Source: Malus domestica
Lineage: Eukaryota > Streptophyta > Magnoliopsida > Rosales > Rosaceae
Direction of reading: 5' to 3'
Length of the DNA stretch: 64,000 nucleotides
NCBI RefSeq assembly: GCF_042453785.1
Contig: NC_091676.1
Location: 1,495,501 to 1,559,500 of the forward strand
The notes beneath the pieces were generated by a model. The model searched no databases and was not told where the DNA came from. It saw only the letters and a program-made list of their open reading frames with translations. This document shows, piece by piece, positions 50,845 to 63,751 of this stretch (positions are counted from its first letter, which is position 1; the number at the start of each line of letters is the position of its first letter). A program made the position numbers and the translations under genes.

Positions 50845-51854
50845 CAATGTTTGATTTTTTATGCTTAGTTTATGTATACATCGTTATTAATTAAACATCG
50901 TCAAGATAACTCTTGAAGACAATATATCTAGCCAAAGTTTCAATATCATTTCCTTTGGTGATTGATGAAAATTGAAGGGTTTTATTGTAATTGTACTTTG
51001 AACATTTGGTATTTTGTAGTAATGTACTAATATTTTTTTCATTAGGCTCATATTTTGAGATATGTAATACTTGGAAGACAAATGTTTTTTTTTTAATGTT
51101 TTGAAGTAATATTTATATGACAACGTGGTATGCTATACTAATTTAACATTATGTTTTCCTTTTTTTTTCTCTGAGGTCAAATCATGTTTGTCATTTTCAT
51201 TATTTTTTTATTTAAAATATATTTTCTTTAACAGATGGGTCGGGTCATATTACCTGATAATATTAACAGGTTGCTTTCAGGTCGGGTCATATTACCCGTT
51301 TATTTTAACAGGTGTTACACAACACATCTTTTTAAGATATCATGTATGTGACAAAAACAACACAAACACAAAAAGCATGACACAAATACCATGTCTACTC
51401 TCAATTGGCTATTAATAATGTAATTCAAATTCGTCATTAGCGAGAATTAAACCGAATACCTTTCACTTACAAATTTTATGTTCTATTCCACGTAATAATT
51501 ATTTTGTTATTCTTCCTCCTTAATTTGGATAAATATTTTAGGACAAGTTGATAACAAATTTTGTTTATGGTCCGCTTGATAACTAATTATATCTATAATC
51601 CTTTGATAACAATTTATTTATTTTTAGTTGTTTAATTTTTATATTTTGTTATCAAAGATCGAGATGAGAGTGAAGGAAAAAAATGAAAATAATTCTAAAT
51701 TGTTCTTTGTATATATATGATTAACACAAATATCAATGTTCCAACTAATATTATACAAAACGAGTTAGTGGTTATTGTTAGTTGTTAAGAGGGAGTTAGT
51801 GGGTTAATTGTTAGTTGTTAGGAGGGAGGAATTGATGAGAATCGAACCCGCACC
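50845..51854. other. AT-rich intergenic sequence
   Basis: A motif GTCGGGTCATATTACC occurs twice (about 51238 and 51281). No gene seen. 51830-51854 with 52855-52880 would join as a stretch resembling a tRNA B-box (GGTTCGATTC on minus), too weak to call. Confidence 0.4.
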
Positions 51855-52854
51855 TAGGGGTGAGTTCGAAAAACCGAAAATTGGACCAAGACCGAAACTG
51901 CCAAATCGAACTGAACCGAAATATATTTTAATAATAAAAAACACAAAAAAAAATGTAGTCAAGGGGTTTCAAACCCATTCCTGCTTAGTTGAGTGTCTTT
52001 CCCTTAAACCATTTTGACAGCAAATACTTTTCTTTAACCTTAGCCGCTTCGTTCCCAATTCCTATCTTTCATCATCCTCTTCTCCCCCCCCTTCTCTTTA
52101 TCCCCCTCTATCTCTCCCTCTCTCTCTCTCTCTCCAACCAAATACAACCAAAACCCATAAATCCCACCTCAGAAATCAAGCTCACCCACTTCCCCAACCT
52201 CCATTTCCCATCTCCCCTCAATTTTCGAGTCAAATCGGCGAAACTCAATCGCCGAGGTAAGTGCTCCAGTGCTATCTATCATTGTGTCTCTTTCCATGCA
52301 TCTACGATACCTATGTTTTTTTTTTCTTGCTGGTCTAGTCAAATTAGTAAATTTCTGTGATTTATTAGCTTGAAATGTTGAAGCGATGTTATACAATGGG
52401 CATGTAAGGATTTGGTTTGGTGCACATTTAATGGTTATGGCTAGTGTGTAAAATGTAAATTCTTCATGTTTCAATATTTACTCATGAAGAACTGATTGAG
52501 ACCATCTTTTGGTGTGGGGTAATCTGTTAATGTCAATTACTTGTACGTTTATCTTATGTTGGTGATTTTTATATTGGCTGTTGTCGTGATATTGGACATG
52601 TGTCTTTGTTGACGATGAGCACACTCTTGATCCTACACTGGCTCAGTCTATCGGGGTAAACACTGATAATCTACTCTCACAACTTGATTTTGGCAAGCAA
52701 GCCCTCAGTCTTGCAGAGACTTTAATATCCAGATAAAAAAAAAAAAAAAAAAAACAATTTTCATGAAAAAAACCGAACCGGACCGAAATCGAACCGAAAA
52801 AAACTAAAAGGGAAAAAAAAAAACCAAAGAAAAACCGAACCGAACCCACCCCTA
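51855..52854. mobile_element. hAT-like non-autonomous element, 1000 bp
   Basis: TIR TAGGGGTGAGTTCG on the left and GAACCCACCCCTA on the right; perfect 8-bp duplications CCCGCACC at 51847-51854 and 52855-52862. GAACCGAA-type repeats lie near both ends. The middle (52050-52260) is C/T-rich and ends in GCCGAGGTAAGTG, like a captured leader and splice donor. No transposase. Confidence 0.9.
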
Positions 52855-52862
52855 CCCGCACC

Positions 52863-54000
52863 AAGGTGCAAATGCATTGTTGTTGTCTGTCATTGCAATA
52901 AAGTGTCATCTGCCTCATTTTTTAATTGAATAGTATGAGTTATTAACACTTAGTATTACGATTATTTCTCTCTCTCCAACTCTTGGATTAAAACATAAAA
53001 TTTTAAAACTTAAAAAATTTAAGTTTAACTCAGAAACAGTCTTTTTGTTCCAATAGTTAAGGGTTAAAATTTTAATCCGAAATTAATAAAGAATAAATTT
53101 AGGCCAAATTTTTTTTTTTCAATAACTATTTTCAAAATCAATTTTATGTAAATTATCATATAAAATCACAAATTTAAAACCAACATGTCCTAATATTAAT
53201 AACGATGACTTTTCACTAATCTCACTATATACGTGTATTTGCTCGTCCAAACTTTAATGATCTAGTCCGCTCAAAGTCAAAAAATTTAGATGAAAAAATG
53301 GACGGAAATCTCAGGCGTGCAATCCAAAAGGCGAAGATGCTGGTATTTTACTCCACAACATTACCTGTAAAGATTATACTTTTTTAAAACTGGAAAAAGC
53401 ATCGTCTGTTTCCACAAACAGATAATAACCTATAATCTATTTTTTCTTTAAAAAAGAAGAAGAAGAAATTAACTAAAGATTTCGCTAAAGCAGTCTATCA
53501 TTTCAGAAGTCGAAAAAACACATAAAAGTATTTCAATCTCTTCTGATCACCATTGTGTAATTTACAAATACAAAAAATCAAATTCATAACGTACCGTATA
53601 AAATACAAGTACGTAACTCATACATTTTGTTTATTTTTTGACCATTAATGTTTTACCCAATCAAGCAAACAAACCAACCACATCGCAGCACGTTGAAAAA
53701 AAGTAGAAATAAAAAGTGAAAAAGTAAATCAGAATCAGTCTGGTTTTAATTTTAACCCCTTTTTCTTTTACCTAGAGAGAGGCAAAAGGCAGAAAAGCAT
53801 AAGAAGCCGCTGAACAATTTACATGGCGAGTTACACGTTACAACCTCACAACACCGACACATCACCCACATACGCCCACTTGAAAGCAGAAATTAATTAA
53901 AAACGGTATTTAAACCATCAATTAGCCGAAAGCTAGATTCTAACCACACTAATTAAAAATTAATTAAAAAAAAAAATTAAAAAAAAAAAAAACCTAGCAC
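52863..54000. other. Intergenic, AT-rich
   Basis: No gene seen. 53955-53992 is A-rich and 54001-54014 is a CT run at the 3' end of the next gene. Confidence 0.5.
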
Positions 54001-54030
54001 TCTCTCTCTCTCTCGCTGTCTGAGCTAAGC

Positions 54031-54706
54031 TCAACAGCCAACTGGCGCCACGGCGGTCTGCTTGACCTTAGGCGGCCTGCCTCTGCCTCTCGGCGCACCG
54101 GTAGCCGAAGCGGGAGCTGGAGCAGAAGACGGTGTCGTTTTGGCCTTCTTGGGAGGGCGGCCACGTGGCCTTCCAGTTCCGGAATGGCTCTTGGGCTGCG
54201 GTGGGGGAGCGAAAGGGTCCCTGGGCTTCGGGGGCCTGCCGCGTGGCCTGGGCGGCGAGGAGACAGTACCAGGAGGGAGAGGGGTCTTGGCCTTGGGCGG
54301 ACGGCCTCGGCCCCTCTTGGGCGGCGCGTTGGGGTCGGGCTTCATGTAGTTGTTCTTGACCAGAACGAGCTCGCCGGTGTCCTTCATCATGTTGAGGTGG
54401 TGCGCGAGGAGCGCAGCGTGAGTTTCCGGCAGATCGCCGTACGTTGACTCGATGTGCTTCGCGATTGCCGACTTGCTCGACCCGTTGCTGTCGTTCAGGG
54501 CCTCGATGGCCGCCATGATCAGCTGAAGGACAGAAAAATCAGTACAATTAGCAAAACCCAGCTGAAATTAAGCGAAGATTAAAAAGGAAAACCTGTTTGG
54601 ATGCCAAGAAAAGAAAATGAAGGAAAATTGTGGGTACCTCTGGGTACTGGGGGAGGGAGGGAGCTGGCGGCGGTACCAGTGGGTTGTTGGAGCTCTCCAT
54701 CGCCAT
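54031..54706 (-). CDS. HMGA-type protein: linker-histone-like domain plus four AT-hooks, 186 aa
   Basis: Exons 54638-54706 and 54031-54522 joined by a 115-bp GT-AG intron. Two in-frame ATGs start it (54706 and 54700); I use the first. Residues about 18-88 form an H1/H5-like globular domain (YPELIMAAIEALND, AIAKHIESTYGDLP, MMKDTGELVLVKNNYMKP). AT-hooks with core RGRPPK are at about 93-100, 115-122, 141-148 and 168-175, separated by Pro/Ala-rich linkers. These nuclear proteins bind the minor groove of AT tracts and act as architectural factors. The intron between YPE and LIM is at the usual place for the family. The GC-rich exon 2 produces long but spurious frames on the + strand. Confidence 0.93.
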
Positions 54707-55349
54707 GAGAACTTCCTCTAAAGAATCCGACTGAGAGATGGGGACTGAAACCGTTTTCTAGAGAGAGAAACTGAAACCGTTTTCTAGAGAGAGAGAGACT
54801 GTTGGTGTTGGTTTGGTGGGAAGTTCAGTCAGGCAGAGGGGATAAGGAAAGAAGTGAGGATTTAAAAGGTTGGTTTTCCCTTGATGATCGGACCGAGGGA
54901 AAAAGGAAGGAGGATGAAGAAGAGAGATCCGACGGTTAGGGCTTGCGAGTTTGTGTTACAATCCAACGGTACAAGACCCTATAGCACTGGTCACATGGCT
55001 CGATGACGTGGACGAAGGACTCAACTGGGCGAAATGACGTAAGAGTCCCTCAATTTAAAATCGTGCCTTGTCCCAAGCGCTTCGAATAATTTGAGTTAGG
55101 ATTAGATGGGGCTCTGATGTCCTCACCTTCGCTAGGCTCAGAGGCTGATTGGCCAAAACGGTGAAGGAGGGCAAAATGGTAAAAAGACTTGGCCAGTAGG
55201 ATGTTGACATCACATCGAAGGCTACGGAGCGGCAACCTTTGATTCTTCCGGGATTCAAAAATGGGTCTTCTCTCAGATCCAGCATCCAGTGCAGAGTGGC
55301 CCGCTTTAGGACTCCGGGCTGTGGTCCCTACACCAGATATACTTATCAT
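54707..55349. other. 5' region of the HMGA gene and intergenic sequence
   Basis: 54755-54800 has GAGAGA repeats, with one tract (GAAACCGTTTTCTAGAGAGA type) duplicated. No gene seen; frames at 55050-55349 are not recognisable. Confidence 0.45.
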
Positions 55350-55356
55350 AATTCCT

Positions 55357-55545
55357 GGATCAGGATCCTCTCCTAAGCCTGCTGAGTAGGCGATCGTGGT
55401 CGTTAAAATTTAATCAAACGGCTATAAATAGAGGGATTCTCTAAAAATTATAATAATTATAACTGTTGGATCAAATTTCAACGGCCACAATTGTCTGCTC
55501 AGCAGGCTCAGATTTTAAGGCTCAAGAGAGGATCCTGATCCATAT
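55357..55545. mobile_element. Foldback MITE, about 190 bp
   Basis: Inverted ends GGATCAGGATCCTCTC and GAGAGGATCCTGATCC, with internal GCCTGCTGAG/CTCAGCAGGC arms. Non-coding. Confidence 0.8.
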
Positions 55546-57222
55546 TTCTTGTACCATATTTGTATCACCATTCTCATAGAGATAAAGTCCATAACAAATA
55601 TCATATAAAATTGTTTGGATTTTTTTTTAAATATCCAACCAATTGTTTATCACACTTAATATATAGGGTTGTGATTCTGACACAGTGAAAAATCCCTCCT
55701 TAGCGTTGACTGGTGGGACTAGATGGTAGCACTGGCATATAATTATCATGGTAATATACTAATATTAATCACAACATTTTTATTTTAATATAACAATTTA
55801 TTTATATTAAAAGCAAGCGAATAAGTTGGTTACAAAATAGCCATTTATGAAATTTGAACTTAAAACTTTATACTCACAAATAAAAAAAATATTACTAAAT
55901 CGCAGTACTAAAGACAACAGTCATGTTAATATGTGTGGATGCAAATTTCTTCCTCTTTGATCTTGAACAATTTTGCACCTACAAAACAATTAACACCTTA
56001 GGTTAAGGCCAAGAGCCTCATGCGCCTACGATGAATAGGGGGCTTTGGCCGAAGAACCTCCGATGCCAAAGTTAAAATTTAGAGAGAAATAGTGTTTAGA
56101 GAATTTTGAGATTTTTGCCAAAGTGTTTGAATTGCTTTTTGGTGAAAATGGGAGACTATATATAGGGATAGGAGGTGGCCGGCCTAGCTAGGGTTTTTGG
56201 GTTTAATTTAGGTTTAATTAGCCAATTTATTATGATTAATTGGCTAATTAAACATAAAATGAATGTTTTGGTGGTTTATGGGATTAATTGGCTAGTTAAT
56301 TAGGGTAATTAAAAGGGGGAAATGGTGGAAAAGGTTGAGAATAAGATGGATTACTTTTTGATGAGATTGGCCGGACCCTAGCATGATTTTGGGATGATTT
56401 GTTTGCCAATTAGGGGATTAATTAGGCAATTAATATCTTAATTGGTCAATTATTATGGTTTTAAAAAAGGGTTTTAGGAAATATGGAATAAGTATATTTA
56501 TTTAGCTAATTGATTAGCTAAATAATGAAATAGAAAATATATGAATAAATTAGATTTTAAGTTTATACCTATTTTGGGCACTTTTGACTTGGTTGAGGGA
56601 TAATTGTTTGCTGCTTGCGCATAGGAATCTCGGTATGCCCCAAGAGTAGTTTTGTCTTATTTTGTCAAAAATTCACGTGTCGCCTTGTGATTATTTTTTG
56701 CTCCACAATATGATTAAAATTTTATACACATATATGACCCAATGTTATTGAAAAGCTATCATTTTACTGCATTCAACACTGTATGTTGAGGAGAGCTATA
56801 ATAATATGCCTCGTTTAAGACTTATTGGCAAAATGGTCTATAAGATTGACATAATTCCTCACTTTAGTCTTTCATATTTGAAATCAATAAAAGTGGTCCA
56901 TGAGTTTGTTCACCATTAATTATTTTGGTCATTGCGTGAATAATCTCGGTTAAGTAACCAAAATAATTTGACCAAAATAGGGTTATTTTTGTCATTTAAT
57001 TATTTTCTAACGAATATTTTTCACAAAGTGACCAAATTGATTGAAGACTGACAAACTAAAGAACATATCTATTGATTTTAAATTTCAAATACTAAAATGA
57101 TAAATTATGCTAATCTCAAAAATTATTTTAGCTAAAAAGTGTTCGTTTAATGACTGTGATTAGACTAAAATGCTTGCTAGAGTCGGTGCATGCTAGAGAA
57201 AAAATGAATGATAATTTTTAAA
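55546..57222. other. Intergenic with an imperfect inverted-repeat element
   Basis: 56820-57135 has diverged inverted arms (ATTTGAAATCAATA on one side, TTGATTTTAAATTTCAAAT on the other), probably a MITE. 55990-56600 looks like repetitive LTR-type sequence with ACTATATATAGGG, unclassified. No gene seen. Confidence 0.4.
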
Positions 57223-58006
57223 GGCAAAATTAGGTTCACATCCTTATTTTTGTTACTCCATTGATTAAAATCCTATTCATTTTCAATTTTTGATCAAGTT
57301 TCTTGGGTATTAATAACATCATTATTTATTTTAAATATATTTCTTTAATGTTAAAAATGTTACAATTAGTATATTTATATTTATGACTAAATTTTTTATC
57401 ATATATTTTTATTTTTAGTTTGCACCTATTTTTAATTTGCAAATATTTTTTAATTTGTACCAATTTTCTTTTCATTTTTAATTTGTACCCATATATTAGT
57501 TTCTTTTTGTGCCTATATTTTTTAAAGTTTTATTTGTGTTTGCACTCATGTGTATATCGTCACGTGACATTGTATATTTAATCAATGATAGAAAATTTTC
57601 ATATGGTATATTTATGTTTTATGCCTAAACTTTGTGTCATATATTTATATTTTTAGTTTGTACCCACTTTTAATTTGCAACATTTTTTTTAATTTGTAGT
57701 ATTTTCTTTTTAGTTTTATTTTGTACCCATGTATTAATTTCTTTTAGTGCCTATATTTTTAAAAACTCATTTGTATTCATAATTTTTAATCTTTTATTTG
57801 TACCCTAATTTATTTCTAATGTACCCATTCTTTTTTTGTAAAATGTACCAATTTTTTGTAACACTATGAATACATTCTTTTGCCATTTATTATTTATTAT
57901 TTTTACATAGTTTTTATCCATTTATTCAATCAAAATGTTTGAATTTTTTTTATTGTAACCGTTTATAATAGTATTATAATGAGGGATTTTAAATTTATAG
58001 GATTAT
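57223..58006. mobile_element. AT-rich MULE-like element, reversed, truncated by a retrotransposon
   Basis: The reverse complement matches 3075-3953 of the element at 2912. It stops abruptly at GGATTAT where the gypsy LTR begins; the rest would lie beyond the retrotransposon, outside the window. Confidence 0.75.
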
Positions 58007-60659
58007 TGTCACAGCCCGTTCCAAAATATTACATTCGTGGCTGTGAATGGACGAAATTGCCCTTAAGAAATACTAAGTATGTGAAGCTCAAGTTGATAAT
58101 TATCTAGGTTCCTAAGTTTTGAAAATAAAATGGAATTTAATAAGGATGGAACTTAGATTTTTAGGTTAAAATTTTGTGGTTTAGAGTTGGGGATTGGAAA
58201 AGGACCACGTGGGATCCCCATTCCTTATTTCCCTCCCCATTTCCCGTATACTGTCCTTCATACTCTCTTTCTCTTCCTCAGACCTCACTCTCTCTCTCTC
58301 TCTCACCCTCTCGAACACACGGGCAACCATCAAAACCACCTAAAACTATTACCAACGCCGGATTTAAAACCACCATTGCACTCCTGAGGACTCCACGATC
58401 ACGTAGGTACCAGTTTAAGGTAAGTTTCACTTCGAAAACCCTAGTTTCTAAAGTTGCCGTGAATGTGTACTGTTCATGAGCTTTGAATTGGTTGATTTTT
58501 AGGACAATCCAAGCTCATAGTGAGCTTAGTGAGGTCCCAAGGAAGCTCGGAGTGCTTCGTTGGAAGGATTTGGACGTCGGGATCACGAGGGTTAAGTTTG
58601 GCCGGTTTTGCTTGGATTTTTCCGGTGAGATTTAGTTGTTTTTGAAGCTTAAAAGTAGTATATTGTGATTCTACATGTTGAGGGCTTTAAATTGATATAT
58701 TATACGAAGAAAATGGTTGAGAAACGAAGGAGAACGAAGCATTTGAAAATTACCCAGTTTCCGGCGACCTCCGAGGCTTTCGAGGCAGTTTCCGGCCAAA
58801 CCACGGCGAACTAGGTGTTTTGCAAGGTACCATTATCTTTGTCTCTTCAAGGGCTACAACTTTCGTTTTTGAATCACTTGATTTCGTTGAGAAATGACAA
58901 AGTTATGGCAATTTGAAAAACTGCCCAGAAAACGGCCGCCGGAAAAACCAGTCCGGCGACCCAAGGAAGAAGAAGGTACTACAGTAAAAATAAAAAATAA
59001 AAATAAAATTATTTTAAAAATATGTCGACGTCCGTGACGTCGAGTAGATCACTGTGGTATATTCATATACCTAAATTGAACACCGTATGAGAAAGTTATT
59101 GAAGATTGTTGGTTAGGTGTTCAAATAACGTTTTATAGTTTTCACATTTAGGTGAAAATGTGAATTGATGATCCGACCGTTGGATCGTCACCAAACTTTG
59201 ATACGTTGTAATACGTAATATTTGAGGATTATTGAAACTTACGGATTGGGAATCCGAGTTACGGATCTTCCGGAATTGGAATTGTAAGTCCATAATATAA
59301 AATGTTAACCGTCACTTAGTTTTGGAAATTGACGGAGATCCGACCGTTGGATGGTAATGAAATTTTAGGATGTTATCCTAGAGATATATTGTGGACCTCT
59401 GGAAGTTATGGATTTAAAATCTGAGTGGCAGATCTTCCGGATCGAACTACGTAGTGACGTATTTTATATAAGTTATATATTCTATCGATATGAATTCTGA
59501 GGTTGGATTTGATTACTATTCTAGGCGGCGATCGTCGTGACGCCTTGATGTGTGGTGCTAGGGAGTTGTTGGACGAACTCCAGGTGAGTGGGCAGTTTTG
59601 TTTTCCGTATATATATATATACTTAACGTTTTCCCAGAAATTGAAAATGCATGAAATTATGTTTAAAATGAAATGCATATGAGTTATGTGGAAAAACGGG
59701 AAGTGAAATACCATGCATAGAATTGATATGAAAAGTATATAGAAATGTGAGTTGAAATGCCATGCATGAATTGATTTATGATGCATATGTATGAAATGGT
59801 GCGGTGGACGCACAGATGAGTATTTAATTACTGTTATGATGATGATGATATATATTGAGCTCAAATCCTGCACCATGGTTTAGTGCTTATAGTATTCACC
59901 GCATCGCACGCTCGCCTTGGATCCAAGTAGATGCTAGTCGTACAGTCCACGCGGAGTGGGTACGACAGACCAGTCGCGAGAGTGTTAGTGAGATTCCGAC
60001 TGGTGGGTGACCTTAGATTATGTGCACAGATGATTTATGAGAAGCACTAGAGCGTAACTTGTGTGCAGAAGGCCGGACGGGTCACAGAGGTGACTCCGGT
60101 AGAGTGATAATGATAGATTTTGAGCTCTAGGTTCAACCGTATAGGGCTATTAGAGGGCCTACGGTTGATTACTTTCTTGCACCTGATATGATTATGTTGA
60201 TGCATTCATACCTTATTACTGTTGAGATGATGTGGCATGGCATAATTAATATGAGAAATGTTGAGATGACATGGCATGGCATGATTGATAAAGAGATAAT
60301 GTTGAGATAGTAAAAATGAAGTTTTGAGAATATATATGTATATTTATATTTTACATTTCTGGGAAAGTATACAGGTTTTACGGAGAGGGGTTACAACGTT
60401 TTGAGAAATGTTTGGATTTGGAAAAGAATTGTTTTACTGACCCACTCAATTTTGGTTTTGCGCCCCTCCAGGTTCAGGAATCACAAAGGTGTGGTGACTA
60501 CGAGGAATTCGACGGTGTTCTGACAGATTGGACAAAATTAGGACTCACCTTCGGGTGTATCAACTTATAAATTGTATCTTAAAGCTTCCGTACTGTGCAA
60601 ATGGTTACGTCACTCTCACGTGACGGCCAGCATGCCCTCCTTCGGGACGGGGTGTGTTA
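58007..60659 (+). repeat. 5' LTR of the gypsy element, 2653 bp
   Basis: Begins TGTCACAGCCCGTTCC and ends ACGGGGTGTGTTA; the family end is normally ...ACA, so one base has changed. Contains a CT run (58289-58306), a GATGATGATGATAT run and TA microsatellites. No gene inside. Confidence 0.8.
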
Positions 60660-60660
60660 G

Positions 60661-60676
60661 TTGGTATCAGAGCATG
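60661..60676 (+). other. Primer binding site, initiator tRNA-Met type
   Basis: TTGGTATCAGAGCATG follows the LTR by one base; TGGTATCAGAGC is the usual complement of the plant initiator tRNA-Met 3' end. Confidence 0.85.
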
Positions 60677-60859
60677 GTTGCAATCTTGGACATCTTGAGA
60701 AGTTCTAGTGAATTCTGTCAGAACTACACCGCCTCGTAGCAAGCCACGTAGTTAGAGGAACTTAGTCTCCCTGATTTAGCGGTTTAGGGGGAAACTATTA
60801 CTATGGTGATTCAGTCTATTGTCTAAAGGGACATTTTAAGATGGGTAATGAGTTGAACT

Positions 60860-61350
60860 TGAATCACCTTATGAAATGATGAACCTGAGAGAGCGAAGTA
60901 ACGGTTTAACCATTTGGAAAAGATGTTTCAGATTATGCAAGTCAAAGGAAATTTCCTTCTGACAAGGGGTCGAGATGACTACCTGGTTTTGGTTATGAAT
61001 TTGTATCCTGGTGGAAACAGGAGTATGATTTGTTGTCACCGGAGGAACAGTCGATTGAGAATTGTTTAAGGACTTGTTTAAGGAAAAGTTTATCCCTCCG
61101 GCATTTATCGATGGTAGTAAACAAGAGTTTACAAATATGAGACAAGGAAGGTGATGATCGAGGGATATTATAGAAAGTTTTCAGACTAGCCTCGTTCCAT
61201 CCAGATATTGTTGTTAATTTGGTGGAGGTGTTATGTTGTTTTAAGCTGGGTGACAAAAGGGAAGTGGTATTTTGGGTGACCACTATCCATTGTAGTTCTT
61301 ATCAGGAGTATGCTAGATGTTGTTGAATCTTGAGGACTCTGAGAACATGA
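60860..61350 (+). pseudogene. Decayed gag of the gypsy element
   Basis: Fragments in several frames carry gypsy gag features: a HLEKMFQIMQVKG-like helix, a WWKQEYDLLSPEE-like stretch, KEKFIPPAF and FTNMRQGR. At least one frameshift or stop between each. No zinc knuckle was located. Confidence 0.6.
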
Positions 61351-62489
61351 GCAACGAGAATAAAGAAGAATAAGAAATGAATGGGAATTAAAAGAAGACG
61401 ATAAAGTTAATGATTCGTCATATCAAGGATATAGAAAGATTCAGAGCTTCGAAAGAAGTGAAGCTAGAGTTAATTCTTCCAGCTGAGGTTTTAATGTCGC
61501 TGGTCAGAGTAAAAGTGATGGATATACAGGTAATCCCAGATATTTGAGACAAGGTGTCTCGAGTAAAGGAAATGTACTTTGTGCAGCAGGTACAAAATTA
61601 ACACTTTGGGAAGTGTGAAATTAATGAATGTGTTTATGTGAACAGAGGGGACACAGAATTGTGAATCGTCCCTAGAATCAGTTGTACCCAACAGTTTTCT
61701 ATGACATCGTAGTGTCGATTCAGCAAGTTTATGAACTTAGTAGTTTGGTCGGATTGACCGTGGGTACAGAGAGATTTGATGAGTTATATGTTCAGCCGTA
61801 CAGACCATGAGAGGTGGATCTGGCTGACGCATGAGAAATTGGTGAGTTATAGGCTCGGCCGTACCGACCACGCGGAGTGGATCCGGCCGACGTATTATTG
61901 AGATAAGAGTTGAATCAGCCGTATTGGTCATTTTAGTTGACTTCGGCTGATATATATATATTTTTTTATTATTATGATTGATATTGCCTAGAAAGTAGTA
62001 AATAAATGCGGTTGAGACGAGTGTATGTATTTTGCATTGAGTGGCAAAATAGTATTATTATATCTTTGAGAGTGGTTGCCTACTTATCGAGACAACGATG
62101 ATTTATCAGTATTACGGGCTGCAGACCGTAATATTAATAACTCATTCGTGGATTCGTTAAGCAAGCAAACCGGTAGGTTATTTTATGTTAGTGTTGTACT
62201 TATTCAGAATGCTTAGTAGTAATAGAGTATGTGTTGTATCAGTTAATTCTGTTCCATTAGATTGGTTGGTTATAATTGTGACAAGACGGAATGTTATGGG
62301 AAACCAGTACTTTCCATCGATCTGGATGACCAGAGATTACTTTTGTAAGTATGCAAAGTGAAGTGAGTTCAGCCATTATTTATGCTGTGAAAGCAAAGAG
62401 ATTGTTTTGAAAGGCTGTCAAAAATACTTAGCTCATGTGGTACTAAATGATGTTGTTTGGAGTAGTGTGAATAATGTCGAAAGAGTTAG

Positions 62490-63000
62490 ACATTTCTTGA
62501 TGTCTTCCTTGAAAGTATACCTGGATTGCCTTCAGGCAGAGATATGAGGTTCATTATTGATTTGTTGCCAGGTATAAATTTATATTGGAGATTGGTTCAG
62601 GATGAGTTAAGGGAATTGGAAATTCAGTTGAAAGAATTGGTTGATAAAAGTTTTATTCAACCTAGTACAACACTTTTGAGGAGCACCAGTTCGTTGGTGA
62701 GGAAGAAAATGGATTTTTAAGGCTATCCATTGATTATAGACAATGGAGTCGGGTAACGATTGAGAACCGTTATCCATGGTGATGTACTGATGTTTATTTA
62801 ACCAGCTCAGAAGTAAATTGCGAAGATTCAAAGATTGAATTGAGATCTGGTTACTACCAATTGAATATTATAAGTGACGTTGATCATAAGATGATTTCTG
62901 GACTTGTTATGGTCCTTATAAAGTTTGGTGATGCTATGTGGATACTCATGCGGTTTTATGAGTTGATGGATGAAGTATTCCAATAATGCCTTGATAATTG
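62490..63000 (+). pseudogene. Decayed reverse transcriptase of the gypsy element
   Basis: An intact piece (62526-62720) reads GLPSGRDMRFIIDLLPG ... ELVDKSFIQPS ... VRKKMDF, the start of a gypsy RT, then shifts frame into LSIDYRQW and GYYQLNI. The catalytic YxDD segment is not intact. Confidence 0.75.
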
Positions 63001-63271
63001 ATATCATTTTCATTGAAGATATTCTGGCATATTCTGAGCCAGAGCAGAGCATGTAAACGTATTAAGTCGGTGAAGCAAAGATTGAGAGAACGTTGGTTGT
63101 ATGCTAAATAGCAAATGCTAAAGTTAGATGAATCAGGTGGCATTATGAGATTTGTTATATATTCTTAAGGTATTCAAGTGAATCCTTAAAGGATAGCAGA
63201 AATTGAGGAATTGGAACAACCACGAGCTGTAATTGAGATTCGGAATTTCTTAGCTTACCAGGCTATTTTGG

Positions 63272-63751
63272 ATGGTTGTGAAAGAGTTTTTAGTCATTGC
63301 TTTGTCATTGACGAGACTGTTGAGAAAAGAGGTTATGTATGAGTGGGAAGGAAATTGTGAGCAAAGGATTCAACAACTGAAGTATTTCCTCACTCATGCA
63401 CGTATTTTGGTATTCCCAGAGAATAATGGTAATCATAAATTTTTAGTGATGTTTCTTGAATGGTATTGGAGGCATGTTGATGCAAATGTTAGGGTGATTG
63501 TATATGTTTCACGACAAATGGAACCTCATGAGATGAATTACCCTACTGGTGATTTGGAAGTCACGATTATCATCCTTGCTGTGAAGTTATGGAGACATTA
63601 TATGTTGATAAGAATGCAAGATTTTACAAATCAAAAGAGTCTCCAATATTTGTTTACTCGGAAGGATTTTGATATGAGGCAACAAAGGTGGATTGAATTA
63701 CTTAGTGATTATGATTGTACGATCAGGGTGATCGTGAATTGTTGTAGCTGA
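63272..63751 (+). pseudogene. RNase H-like region of the gypsy element
   Basis: A 159-codon open frame with the RT-connection and RNase H motifs of gypsy elements: ALSLTRLLRK, CEQRIQQLKYFLTHARILVF, VYVSRQMEPHEMNYP, LEVTIIILAVKLWRHYM, QQRWIELLSDYD. Upstream and downstream frames are broken; the integrase start follows with stops. Confidence 0.75.

Noticed and set aside
51830..52880. tRNA-like T-arm (GGTTCGATTC, minus) across the hAT-like insertion
   Set aside because: Only a B-box-like decamer is visible; no full cloverleaf or A-box. At most a SINE relic.
54062..54447. Overlapping Gly-, Leu- and Trp-rich open frames on the + strand
   Set aside because: Shadows of the GC-rich AT-hook exon on the opposite strand; no independent domain.
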